A stretch of DNA of 64,000 nucleotides from Zarea fungicola (taxonomy: Eukaryota > Ascomycota > Sordariomycetes > Hypocreales > Cordycipitaceae): the NCBI GenBank assembly GCA_900169235.1, contig FWCC01000298.1, forward strand, positions 1-64,000, written 5' to 3'. Numbering within the stretch: the stretch's first letter is position 1; each line of letters starts with the position of its first letter. The notes beneath the pieces were generated by a model. It was not told where the DNA came from, made no database searches, and worked only from the letters and a program-made list of their open reading frames with translations. Both the position numbers and the translations under genes were made by a program. This document shows positions 8,975-21,309 of this stretch, one piece after another.

Positions 8975-11308
8975 ATGGCTCCAGGTATGATGGATGACTC
9001 CTGTTCAGTCATCCTAGATCGAAACTGACACATCACAGCGGGCAAAGAACCTGATCAGCAATGGCCACCGAGATCTCCACACGAAGCGCTTCTCAGCACC
9101 CCGAAGGGTCGGGAGCGATACCGCGAAATTCTAAACCAAACATCCCCAAGCCCTTCGCCTTCTCGCGGCGGCCGCTTCAATGCGAGTCCATCCATTTCTA
9201 CGGGCGTCGGGCTTGGAATCCAAGGTGCTGACGACGACGACGACGACGACGACGAAGAGACATTACAACTCAAGCTACAAGAAATTCAGGCAAAGCTACG
9301 GTTAAAAAGGTTGCAAAATGCTCGAGCAAAATCAGATGCGGGAAACAGTGCTGCCGGAAGCTTGGCCCCAGTGTCACCGTCCTTGATTCCCCAGCCGCGC
9401 CATGCCTCAAAGAGCCCGGCACAGAATCACAACGCCATACAAGTTCCCGCGTCCCCGGTCCGGAAGCTTCAGGTTGTGCAGCCGCAGACATCGCCTAGCC
9501 GGGTGCTCTTGGGCATTGATAAAGGGTTGACAGCCAACGATGTGTCGTTGAAGAGGGCACCAAGTCACAAGCGGCTAAACACTGCGCTGAGTTCAAGATC
9601 TGGCCCTGCATCGCTTGTGTCATCCTCCGACGCGCCGAAAGCAAGTAGTTTTAATGAGCGTCTAGCAGGACTCAGGACCGAAGAAGCCTTCCGTAAGGAA
9701 CGCCAGGCGAAGATCCAAAGTGTTCGCTCCAATGCATTTGGAATTGGCAGAGATGAGATGGATGTCTATAAAAAAGACGCGGTGGAAATTCCCGACGTTC
9801 CCTTGGCACCACCTTCGTATAACAGGGACCAGATTTTGGGCAATAAGAAATCGACCGGCGGATTCCTTACGAGGAGTCGTACAGCCCCATCTGGAAGCCT
9901 GGAATATGGCGCAAGCAACGATTCAGCACCGAAGGATGAGAGCGGCACTTCGTCTCACGGCCCTACCTCTGAGAACGAGCAACCATCATATGAGCTATAT
10001 TCAACCTTCCATCTATCTCGTCGAATTCTCCCCCATAATGTTTTAACCCGGCACGTGTCGGGCAAGAAGTCATACTGTATCAAAGATTTATTACGCGATG
10101 TCAAGGCCCCGGATTTCACGCTGCCCGATATAGAACAAGATATCGTCGTCTTTGGAGTTCTAGCCAAAAAGTCAGAGCCCCGGGCTCACAAACCGGCCAC
10201 TGGCAAAAATTCTAAAAAAGACGAGGACAGAGGAAAATACATGGTTATGACACTGGTTGACCTCGACTTTGAAGTTGATCTCTTCCTCTTCAACAGCGGC
10301 TTCACGCGGTTCTGGAAGCTGACTGAAGGCACTGTTATTGCAATCCTGAATCCGAACATTATGCCGCCACCACCCGGCAGGCACGACACGGGGCGGTTCA
10401 GTTTGGTTATCAATTCTGACGAGGACACAATCATAGAAATAGGAACTGCGCGCGATCTGGGATTTTGCAAGTCGATCAAGAAGGATGGTAATCCTTGTGG
10501 CTCATGGATCAACAAGAAGCGAACGGAATTCTGCGAGTACCACTCAAACGAAGCAGTCAAGAAGCAAAAAGCATCTCGCATAGAAATGAACAACAGTGGA
10601 TTTGGAGGGCAAGGCCGTGGCGGAAGATCGGGGTATGGAGGTGGTCAATGGCAGCAGAAGAAAAATACTAACAACAACTTTGACCGTGAAACGCAGACAC
10701 ATTGGTACGCGGCACGCTCGATGAGTATTGCCGACCTGATTGATGGAAAAGACCTTAGTCTCGGCGACCGAAAAGAGAGGGCAGAGTTTTTGAAGAGAAA
10801 ACTCGAAGCAAAAGAAAAGGAGAGAGAAATCATGAACAAGCTCGGCCAAGTCGGAAGTGCTGCTGGGCGAGACTATATGAAACTTGCCAGTGCCAAGGCT
10901 GGGTCTGTTTCTCAAGCCCAAGAAAGTCAAGCCTCTGCGGTGCCGCCTGGTACGGCAGACTCGGCACCAGATACGACCACGTTGGATCTGTTACGAGGAG
11001 GACCTAATCGGCTAATTCACTTGAGCCCGATCAAGCGGAAACGCAATGATAGCTCACAGTCTAGTGTAGTGACGACTGCTAGTAACAGGTCTTCCGCCAT
11101 TGGCTGGGGCAGTGAGCTCAAAGAAAAACTGGCAAGCATGAAAAATGCTGGCGATGGGAAAAAGTCTCGCTCCCCGGTGCGCAAGAAGACTCGCTTCGTC
11201 ACGGAAAAGGGCATTCGCGAGGCTGGGAGGGAGAGTCTGGGTATGGATTTCACCACGCGGCAGGTGTTATTAGAGGATGATGACGATGAGCTGGAGATTA
11301 TTCATTAG
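8975..11308 (+). CDS. MCM10: Replication initiation factor Mcm10
   Basis: Two exons (8975-8984 and 9039-11308) give 759 aa. The first exon is only 10 nt (ATG GCT CCA G); the 54-nt intron runs GTATGA...CACAG. The central OB-fold (about residues 365-478, including VDLDFEVDLFLFNSGFTRFW) is followed by the Mcm10 zinc knuckle CX9CX11CX2H (about residues 480-505). The N-terminal part is disordered, with an eight-Asp run from a GAC repeat at 9228-9251 and then a predicted coiled coil (ETLQLKLQEIQAKLRLKRLQ) matching the usual self-association region. Mcm10 binds Mcm2-7, Pol alpha and DNA and helps fire origins. The very short start exon would be missed by single-frame gene calling. Confidence 0.93.
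9228..9251 (+). repeat. GAC trinucleotide repeat inside MCM10
   Basis: Eight consecutive GAC codons encode an Asp run just before the coiled coil of Mcm10. The length may vary between strains. Confidence 0.7.
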
Positions 11309-12037
11309 AGAAAACTCTGATTCTACGATTGTCCGCAGAATGGGATGGGGATGGGACCAAAGAGAGGCGTGGGCATCAAGGCCTCGTTTATGGAAATTGC
11401 ATAAAGGCATTTCTGGAGCAATGTTTTGAATTTTGTTTTTATTATGGCGCTCAGCAGGTACATCATTTCTGGTATGATATTCTATGAATTACGCAATCTT
11501 AGAGTGCATTACATGCCGTTTGACAGGGACAGCTCAACATGCACCGCGATTGCCAGAGCTACCTTGAGCTTGCCGCATCAAGCCACCTATCGTTGCGCAG
11601 TGACGGCTTGCGACTTTATAGAATGTACGCCTTCGTATAAAACACGCGAGTCGGGTTGCGCAGCGTCATCTGTTCTGCACAACATCGGCATAGCCTCAGC
11701 TGCAATATGCGATTGAGTCCGAGGTATTCCACCACCACTTGCCAAAATCTGCATGTTGCTGGACGACATATCAGTCCCAAATGGTGGCACATCGTGATAA
11801 AGATATTAGCACCATGTAATTGGTGACATCATGCGGAGACATTTGTCTCGCGTAAGGACTGTGACCAGCGCTCCTGGAGCTGTGCGTCACAAGCAGCAGG
11901 AAGAGAAGGAGGGAGTGAGCTCATATCAGTTACCACTTAAAAGCCGGCCATTTTCTGCAGTACGGCCTCTTTCTTCTTCTACTCTCCCTTCCGTAAAGAA
12001 GAATAACTAGGTCAACAAGAGAATATTGTTTTGAATT
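11309..12037. other. Intergenic between MCM10 and the tyrosinase gene
   Basis: About 730 bp. It should hold the MCM10 3' end and the tyrosinase promoter. Short open frames are present but none resembles a protein. Confidence 0.5.
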
Positions 12038-14130
12038 ATGTTATCGTTTTACCAATGGTTTATTGGTGGCGCAGCTCTGTTTCCAGTACTAGCAGGGAGC
12101 GTCGCCGCAAACATTATCGTGACCGGTGTCAAGGTTGACCCTACAGCGCCATCCATACCACCAAGACGAAGCATTGTCGACCTGCAAGCCACTGGTGGCC
12201 CACAATGGTATGGTATCAAATGAAGTTCTACTTGCATTCTTCCCCGGTACCAAATCTAAAAACTTCTTAGGGATCTTTATATCCAAGCACTGCTAGCAAT
12301 GCAAGCAGAGAACTCGACAGACCCATCATCTTACTTTCAGATTGCAGGCATGCTATTCTGCTGCTAGGAACTGATGATACAAATGCTAATACTGCAGCAC
12401 AGGAATCCACGGCAAACCGTTTATCGAATACGATGGGACTGGGCCAAAGGACACAGAGGGATGGGAAGGTTACTGTCCGCATATAGTATGAAAACAGAGC
12501 CTCTACACGTACTATATCCTGTGAAATGCCTTCTGATGACTCTGATGTAGGAATCTCTATTCCTGCCTTGGCATAGGCCATACGTTGTACTGTTCGAGGT
12601 ATGGATTACAACTATAAGAAAGCATGCCGTGGCTTACCTTTGCTAGCAAACTCTCGTTGAAAATGCAAGAGCAATTGCATTGACGTATCCAGAAGCGCAT
12701 CGTGCACAGTATATTGAGGCAGCGGACACGTTAAGGGCACCGTTCTGGGACTGGGCAATAGATGAAGCCGTTCCACAAGCAACCGTGCCGCAGAAGATGA
12801 GCATTAATGTACCGGTTGACAAAGACGACGTGAAACCTAAAGAAGTCGACAATCCACTGTATACATTCAAATTTCCAGAAGCTGTCCTGGACGGTGAATT
12901 TGGGACTTTTGACGACAGCAGACGTAGCCAGACGTATCGATGCACCGATGACCCATCTATGAGCTACCCAGCGACGGCCAACGAAAACCTCAAGGCTAGA
13001 AACTATAAAAGCTTAGTTGTGAGTGGACATGAATGCAGTTGAGCACAAAACAGAGCCTGACCAATACAGTATGACACGTTTACCAGATCGACAGACTTTA
13101 GTCAATTTGCAACCATGGAAGTCTCGGGAGTGAGCCTGGAGGCGATACATGGCGGTATTCACTGGGATGCTGGATGTCGAGGACAGTTTCTGGAGCTCGA
13201 GTTTACAGGCTTCGATCCACTCTTGTACGTGGAATAGAAATTTGCGGCCAACGAATATACTAACACAGACAACAGCATGTTGCACCACGCCAACGTCGAC
13301 CGTTTATGGGCATATTGGGAGGCAATGAGCCCTGGCCATCGAGTTTTTACAGGAGAATACCTATCCCGAAGTCGATGGGCCACCCGTGAAAACACAACAA
13401 TTACGACCAAGTCCCCACTACAGCCATTCCGGCGCTCTGAAGGCGATTTTCATACGACGGAGTCGGTGCAATCCATTTATGACTTGGGCTATTCATACCA
13501 TGGATTAGAATATAAAAACAAGGATTCAGAGGAAAAACGACAAGATGTGACGCGAATTATCAACCGCCTAGTGCCTGGCAGTGCAGGACTAAGCGGACAC
13601 CGAGAGCATCGTCAACGCTCTGTGCGAACGAGATACTTTGCGCATCTTAGCGTCGAGCTATCTGAAGTTGAGAGGCCATGCTCGATTGAGTTGTCAATGA
13701 ATGGAACTCTTGCCGGCAATTTGGTACTCATGTCTATGCCTGCGTCTGGAACGGCTTATGGTGAAGTGCCGCTGGATGCGGTACAGGACAAGCTGCGTGG
13801 CAAGAGCGACAGTGATGTTCTAGACACATTCGAATCATGGTTGAAGATTGACATAATCAATGTAAGAGATATTCTTATTCCTTTTTACTTTATTATTATT
13901 ATTATTTGGGTAGTACTATTTGGTTCATACTAATGTCGGCTTTCAAGGCCGACGGGTCTACGGTTCGTGTAGTGGATGTTCCGAGCCTGGGACTACAGAT
14001 CGAACGAGTCCAAGTTACGACGCCACAAACAAATACCGAGCTACCTCGCTATTCTGGGTCGCAAAAGTTTGGTGTCAAAGTGGGAAAAAAGGCATCAGGC
14101 TCTCGGGCTATCTCTGCCGGAGTGGATTGA
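12038..14130 (+). CDS. Tyrosinase (type-3 copper phenol oxidase)
   Basis: Eight exons give 557 aa: 12038-12207, 12271-12347, 12403-12485, 12551-12598, 12647-13018, 13070-13224, 13276-13861 and 13948-14130. All joins keep phase. CuA ligands are His85 (GIHG), His109 (YCPH, with Cys107 placed for the thioether bridge) and His118 (LPWHRPY). CuB ligands are His277 and His281 (AIHGGIH) and one of the His pair at 305-306 (FMLHHANVDRLW). The family oxidises monophenols and diphenols to quinones (melanin-type chemistry). The N-terminus (FYQWFIGGAALFPVLAGSVAA) is hydrophobic and could be a signal peptide or anchor, although many fungal tyrosinases lack one. The C-terminal third is the usual extension, normally cleaved on activation. 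The second intron (12348-12402) uses a GC donor. No pigment gene cluster is visible nearby. Confidence 0.88.
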
Positions 14131-17100
14131 GATTGTCAATGGTGTCGTGACTCGGCCTAGTTTAGCTATTTTTAGGTGGCGCGTGGCAGATGTTGAGCTT
14201 TTTCTATTAGTACTCAGTAGATGTAGAACTGCATACATTAAATTGGCCGGGCGCTGTTTCTTGTATCTACAATAAGGCAAAGTGATTGCAAAAGAGTGAG
14301 TTTTGATTGAAAAGCCCTGGTGGTGCTGCAATAACTGTAGAGAACGGGCGATGGGGAGGCACAACATGAGATGCCGAAGAAGTGTCCTGGAGCCAGGCGA
14401 GATGTTGTTACGCAACCGAAATGCACGAGGAAGGACGTGCGGCGACCTCCGATGGGCCACTTTCGGAGGTGCTGCGGCGATATTAATAAAACAGGCGCTT
14501 TTGCGGTTCAGCCGTGGCGTGCATGGTTGTATCTTGTATGGAACTCGGGAGGCGGATGACCGAGCGAGAAACTGTAAATAATTTCAACCGACTCGACTCT
14601 TTTTGGGGGTAGATTGTGTTTCTGCTGGGTAATACGTGCATGGCTGCGGCACCGACCCTCGGCTTCGGCACCACTGCTGGGACCTAAGACGATGAACCAT
14701 TATGAAAATTAATTATAGTCCCTTTTCTTTCAAGAATTTTACAAGGAGTAGATGATGTGCGCAGTTGACGGACGCTCTCTGCGGCGGCTGCGTTTATTGA
14801 ATGACGAGCTAAAATGAGAGAAAATTCATGATTTAGAGGAGCGCTTCACTCAGGCTGACTGGGACAGTGGCATTTTCCGCCCAATAGCACCCATATGTGC
14901 GCAAGTCGAAGTTGATTGTATAATGTTCATTCCCTGCGAGCCAAACGAATCGTGGTGTCAAGCTGTCGGTCGAGTGAAGAAAGGGTTGTGTAAGAGAATT
15001 CGCAAACGGCTGAGGGTTTCAAGCGTGGGGGCGCCAGTAAACGGTAATGGGCCCCTCCTCCCCTGCAAAATCATATGATGGCTCATTTTTATCTTATTTT
15101 TAATGTGTCCACGGAGTAGCGAACTACTTTGGCGAGCGCGCTGCCCCCAGTAAGAGACCGCGGCGTTCCTGTCATTCATTACCTGGCTGGCGTGCCTGGG
15201 GTTGGACGCAAAGTAGCAGAGCGCGCCGAAGGTGGAACAATGTTGGCGTTGATCCTCTTTTATTTTAGTTTTCGATTTGGTAATGGCATCTTCCTAAACG
15301 GGGCAATGGCTTGAGATGAGGCGTTTGAGGGAGAGGCGATGTGGAGAGCTGGGATGGAAACTAACATGCCGGACCGGACGTAAAATGCTACCGAGTGAAT
15401 GGCAAGCTTGCCTGCAGATTGAGGATGGATGCCTGCCTTTTTCAATGATTAATATTTTGCTTTGGGCTATTTTTAAATGACAGGCACGTGGGGTGCGAAG
15501 ACGCCTGTCTAAGCGACATTCTACGACGTCAGTGCTTGTTACCTACCAGTGTTAACAGATGTCGGTTTTGGTGTGGGTAAACCGGATGAATTTGGCGGAA
15601 GAGTCCGGATGTACAATGAATGTATCAGGGGTTTGCATCTAGCTCAGCAAACTTGAGAGTGAGTTTTCTTCTCACAGGACGAAACAGGAGGGTTACGGCC
15701 GAGAGTCTGCGACCCCCACAAAAGGCTGCATGAAGACAACTTGGGGACATGCAATTAGCATGGAAATACGGAGGAAATTAAAGGCTGGGGAGAAGAAGCA
15801 GGATACTGGGAAGCATAGGGTGTGTTTTTTCTTCTTAAAGCCAATGGTAACCGAAGTGTGACCTGAGAATGCTGGAACGATGGGGGCCGGGAAGCTAACT
15901 AAGTTGTGACTATGATTATTATTTATTATCAGTGGCACTAATAAATAAACTTGGTTGCCGACCACATGAAGGAAAATGAAACGACCAAGTTAATCCACTA
16001 GTTATGCTATATTAGTGGTAGAAAGGCAAGAAGCAAAATTGAGACCCAAAATGGCCGTGTTAGACGGGAATGGAGGGAAAAAGAGAGGCCTGGGGCTCAC
16101 CGCATGCCGTTATACTCCGTAAGAAGTACGTAATTCCAATCGCGGTTAATAAAGCGAACAAGTGGCGTTGAGTGTTGATGTTTGTCAGGCGGGAAGGATT
16201 TGAAGGGGGGCAAAATACACATGTCCGTGTCTGGGGACTCGGTATTCTGCGGGGAGCAGATGCCGAATTATGTAAACTGCAGAAGCAAATTGACTACTAT
16301 GTACTGGTAGAAACGGCAAGTTTTATTATTGCACCCTTGACATGACCCTCTCCGTACATCAAAGCTGGCACATACATATGTACGTGAGGCTCACTGATAA
16401 ACGTTTGAGCTAGGAGTGGACAAAGATAAGGAAGGCCCCGGTCTGTGGCTTTTGTGGGGGCCAACTGAATGAAACACAGCACTGCGTACTACAAGTCTTT
16501 GTACCTGTTGTTTTGTTGTTTTATTAGGCGGGGTGGGTAGTGTGACTTATGACTGGCTCAAATACATCCCAGTCATGTACATACATGTCAGTGGACTGAC
16601 TGTCAGCAGTGCTCGTCGCGCATGTCATGGTTGATGGCCATACCTGCTACAAAATATCACAATAAAGGCCTACGTAAAATAGCTAGTAAAGACTGTGGTC
16701 AAGTAAAAGTTACCAGTTTGTTCCTTCCAGTCTACCCAATATATCCAATCAACGCCACAAAACCGCCACAATATCGCCGCGCTTTCCAGGCTTCACTGTT
16801 CAGCCAGATTTCCCACTCACGACTTGCATCTGACCATCTGTAAAAGTACACATCCATGCCCAACTTGCCTGCCAGTCCAGTCCTCATTGAAACCCGACAA
16901 ACACGCACGGCAGCACATGTGAGAAATTCAATATTAACCCGTTGCTCAAATATACGGAGTTCAAATGGCCGCCGGTGCAGCGCAAGCAAATTCCACCCAT
17001 TTTGCCTCCCACAAGTCCCTGTCACCCATCACCCACGCCATTTTTTCTCTGGGGGGTCCATTCATTTTATTTATTTTATTTTATTTTATNNNNNNNNNNN

Positions 17101-17782
17101 NNNNNNNNNNNNNNNNCCCCCCCCCCCCCCCCCGGTGCGTTTACCAGTCGTTACCCAGCAAAAGGCCGTACTGAGTAGACACTTGTTACGCATGGGGCCT
17201 GGGACTCGTTTTTGGTTCGCCTTTGGATTTATGACACACGTAATTACTGCAGTCTATTTAAAATGGGCCTTGTCTGGGGAAAAAGAGCAATTGTAAGCAC
17301 ATGCCATGGGATGGGATGCTATATCGGCACCAACGCCAGACACCCACCCAGTTCCACGTCCATCCTTTTTATTCTTATTGAACCTTGTTTTACTGAGTAT
17401 CCTGCCTCTCTACATCTCCATATCTTTCCTGGGATTCTACCCCGTTCTCATTTGCCGTATTTCTTCCTTTCGCCAGCCTACGCCCAAGACAAGTGAAGTC
17501 TAATATCTTTGTCTGGCCGGTTTTTCTCCCTCCGCGATTTCGACCATTGTTTATGACTTGTGTATGACGGAACTATTCAACGGCCGCGCACAACAAGCAA
17601 GCTGGAGCCAAACAGCTTGGGACGCTCTATGAGCAAAACGGTGTCATTTAGCTCAAAGGATTGAATCTTTCAATATACCGCCAGACGGATTTTAGCTGCG
17701 CTGAGCCTCCTTTCCTGCTTACTGTCCCATCATCAACAGAAATTCTACCAGTTATCCGCATTACGGCCTTGGCTTGCCCTCC
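14131..17782. other. Gene-poor interval, 3.6 kb
   Basis: No protein family, tRNA or transposon recognised on either strand; open frames are short and lack domain signatures. It contains an assembly gap at 17090-17116. The motif TACTCCGTA occurs at about 16114 and a near match (TACGGAGTT) at about 16955. The right end should hold the promoter and leader of the zinc-cluster gene. Confidence 0.5.
17090..17133. other. Assembly gap (27 N) next to a 17-C run
   Basis: N at 17090-17116, preceded by TTTTA-type repeats and followed directly by 17 consecutive C (17117-17133). This is typical of a sequencing drop-out at a homopolymer; the true length is unknown. Confidence 0.9.
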
Positions 17783-20111
17783 ATGTTGATCATGGCGCCC
17801 AGCAGCCCACGCCAGTCGTCTGCTCCCATCAGCATCAATATGCAGACACCATTACAGTCTCGAGGGACCGCAGGTCGCCCCGGACGTCACAACCGCTTCG
17901 AAGTCGGACCCCCGAGTCTGCGGGATCGATCAGGGTTTGACTCTGCCGCGGCTGCTACTCCTGTGCCCTCATCAAGCGATCCAACCTGCCAATCTTGTCG
18001 GCATCTAGGCTTTATTTGCGTAGTCAGTCGAGATAGCGACTGTTGTACCACATGTCTTGATGCTGGTGCGGAATGCTCCTTTCTCACCCTGAGCCCTCAA
18101 TCTCGCAAGAGAAAGATGCGCGGTGAACCATTTGGTGAAAGCACAGTCAAGAGAGGGTAAGCTGGGCCAAACCCCTTTTCGTACCAGCCTCATCAAAGCC
18201 TCTCAAGCTACTCTACCTCCTTTGCGTTGCAGCCGCTGCAAATACTAGTACCTCCAGGCTAATGTAATTTTGCTCAGATTTTCCATGTCAGATCTGCATT
18301 CTAGGCGCAACCCAAACAGCTCCTTTTCGCTTGATGCGACAAATGCCACTCTCATCGAAGACTTGGCCAATGTTGGCGGTCCTACCCGCCTCAGCCGCAC
18401 ACTTGGTTTACAGCTCAACCGTCACAGCCAGTACATTGGGCATACCACTGATTTTGAGCCGACGCTTATCAATCTTTCAAGTAACGATCCGCAAAATGAA
18501 AGCACATCGTCTCGCGGTGCAGTGAGGAAAGTCCAAGATGGCATTAGCTTTCTCCTCATCCCTGACAGCACCACCCGAGGCTACGAGCAGCAGGAGCATG
18601 ATATCAGGGCTGTTGAGGCTCTAGTTGCCCCCCATGGCAGGAAGCTGATTGATCTATTCTTCAGAATCGTGCACCCTTCCTTTCCAATCTGCCAAAAGCA
18701 CGTCTTTATCGAAAAGTACGAACGCGACTATTGCGAGTTTGCCCCGCCCTTACTCGCCACCGTCTACCTCCTGGCCATTAATTGGTGGAACCACAGCCAG
18801 GAGCTGGCCAGCTTTCCGCGGCCAAACACCAATGCCTTGGAGAAGCTGGTACGTTCCAGTCTGGCCGACTCCATGTGCCGGCCAAAGCTCTCTACTGTCG
18901 AGGCTGCGCTCCTGCTTGCACAGATACCGGGTTGCTCTCAGTGGACCTCCACAGCCCAGCTCGTCGCCATGGGTCAGGAGCTCGGGTTGCATCTGGACTG
19001 CTCCAGCTGGGATATTCCACCGTGGGAAAAGGGAATGCGAAAGCGGCTGTCTTGGGGGCTATGTTTGCAAGACAAATGGGGCTCCCTCATTCACGGTCGA
19101 CCTTCGCACATTTCTCCTTCCAACTGGGCTGTCCGTACTTTGACAATAAATGACTTTCCCGATGTAGACTGGGACGAGGGCAACGCAGAAGAAAAGGACG
19201 ATTGTGAGACTGGTCGCATCATTTTCATGCGCTTTGTGCAGCTGACGGGGATTTTGACGGAGATTCTAGACACCTTTTACTCTCTCGTTGCCATGCAAAA
19301 GATTGAGAGTTCAGGATCCCAAGGTGCACAGATGGTGCTGGCACAAGCCAAACCCATCCAGCTAAAGCTCAAGGAGTGGTATGCCGGCCTGCCAGCCTGT
19401 GTCCGCCTGGAATCGCTTTCCTCCGGTGGCCGCCCGCCCACCCGCCCTTCAAGCGTCGGTTATCTGCACCTTGCCTACTTCGCCGCCGAGATTACGCTGC
19501 ATCGCCGCATCATTGGGTCCATTGACGTCTCGCCTACCACCGTTGATCCATACCTCGAGCACATCTGCCGCAGCGCGGCCAAGGCCCGTCTGATTTCCAG
19601 CATGGACTTTGTGAACCGCCTGTCGCCGAACCACCTGCACTCCTTTTGGTACTTTGCCTCCAAGACGAGCTTTGCACTCATTGGCACATTCGGCTCACTC
19701 CTTTGGGCGACGGCCCCCGCGCGTGAGGAGGCCGACTGGTATCGCCGCCGGCTGGCTGAGTACCGCTGGACGCTGTCCGTGTCTGGTAAGCCCGGCCAGG
19801 GCCAGTACCTGACCGGTTTCGCCATGGACATGCTGGACAGCTCCACTGGCATGCTCCTGCGGCAGCTGCCGGAGAAGCCTCTGTCGTCGTCAGCAACAGT
19901 GGTGAGCCGGTCCACGAGCGCACTGGACTTTGCGGGCCGCTCGCTGCCGAGTTCATTTTCCGGCTTTGGGAGTGGAGGCGGGAGCGGTGTTGGATTCAGC
20001 CTGCAGGGGAGCATGAGCACTCTTGGAAGCATGCTGGACCGGGATAGCCCGCACAGCTTGGAGAGCGAAGACGAAAGCAGTGATGGAGATGATGACCTGG
20101 ACCACGAATAG
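17783..20111 (+). CDS. Zn2Cys6 transcription regulator, TamA/Dal81-like
   Basis: Two exons (17783-18156 and 18278-20111) give about 735 aa; the 121-nt intron runs GTAAGC...GCTCAG with GCTAATG as branch point. A second ATG at 17792 is an alternative start. A zinc cluster, CX2CX6CX8CX2CX6C, lies at about residues 69-100, but the DNA-contacting basic residues usual after the second Cys are replaced (CRHLGFIC). The middle homology region of fungal transcription factors follows (about residues 240-520: DLFFRIVHPSFPI, GLHLDCSSWDIPPWEKGMRKRLSW, IHGRPSHISPSNWAVRTLTINDFP, LTGILTEILDTFYSL). The last pattern recalls TamA/Dal81, nitrogen-metabolism coactivators whose own zinc cluster is reported to be dispensable. 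The C-terminus is acidic and Ser-rich. The family name is from memory and moderately sure. Confidence 0.78.
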
Positions 20112-21309
20112 TTGGATAAGACTGCAAGGGCTGGGGGTCTGAGCTGTATGTTGAAAGATGACTTCATATATGCCGACGCCATGCCATGCCAGGCAGATTG
20201 ATGATAACGACAGAACCAGATACATTGCAGGATGAATACCCATTTGATTTATTTAACGATAATAGTAGCCTTTTCCTTCTTTGAAATGGTTGGTTACTGT
20301 ACAAATATTTCGAGGTCTTCCTTCTTTCTACTCCTGCGCAATCATGTCGTTAACAGCTCGGTGGTGTTGTAGGCAAACAGCAAGTGATGAACTGGTGGAT
20401 GTTGCTAAATAAAACATAAAAATGAAGATAAATAAACGCCAGCCGGACAGCGTCAAGGTCAACTTGTGACTTTTTATTCTTGCCACGTATCAGAATACAT
20501 ATTGCGATTGGACCTGTACCACCTAGCCTTGTTCTTAATTATTGCTGGCCGGAGCAATATTGTCTCTGTTCCTAATGGACTACTTGTATTATTAGTACTA
20601 CTACTACTATTAATATTATTATTTTTAAAAAAAACCTACTACGGCGATAAGATCTTGAATAAAACTTTTACTAAAAACTCATTTAATTACATACTTCTTA
20701 TGTAAGGCATTTTAAATGCAAAGACAGTCGCGAGATTCAGATGCAGGTCTCAGGTTGGAGGGCTGGCTAAGGCCAAACTGGTAGGGGGGCAGGCCAAACG
20801 TTACGGCAACATGACTGGTGATAGTAGGATTGATTAGTTAGTTAATTTGTAATTTGATGGTTGAATTTCACAAGTCATCTGCCGTATCTTTGTGCAGAAG
20901 ATTTCTTCTCCTTGCAAGCTCGTGCGGTGCCAAGAACAAGCTCCCAACCTCCGCTTTGCCCCCACCACTGTCGCCAGGGACTGAAACAGAAACACTCTCC
21001 ACGCAAACGTAGGCCAGAGTGTTTCTCCCTCCAACTTTACTCGACCAACCTTTACTATCCCCTTCCCACGCCATCAGATGCTGGACATTTGACGCCCGAG
21101 GCATACTTTGTTCCTTTGTAATTTTTTAATTGTCGAATCGAAGCGAGCATTCCATTCATATTCCACAGCTCAGAAGCTAGAGCTCTCCCAGAAGCGACCT
21201 TGTACAGAAAGCTACTGAAGCTCCGACTACTTAACCAAGTTGCCCGTCGATCATCAGCGTTATCGACGACAACGACAACGAGAACTAGAACGGCAGCGCT
21301 ACTCCGACA
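20112..21309. other. Intergenic, 1.2 kb
   Basis: Lies between two plus-strand genes. It contains a TAC/TAT-type simple repeat (about 20588-20625) followed by an A run. No gene recognised; the right end is the leader of the spermidine-synthase-like gene. Confidence 0.5.
20588..20625. repeat. TAC/TAT simple-sequence tract
   Basis: ACTACTACTACTATT-type trinucleotide tract running into TATTATTATT. Confidence 0.6.

Noticed and set aside
19475..20182. A 235-codon minus-strand frame opposite the zinc-cluster regulator
   Set aside because: Low-complexity shadow with no family likeness, antisense to a conserved coding region.
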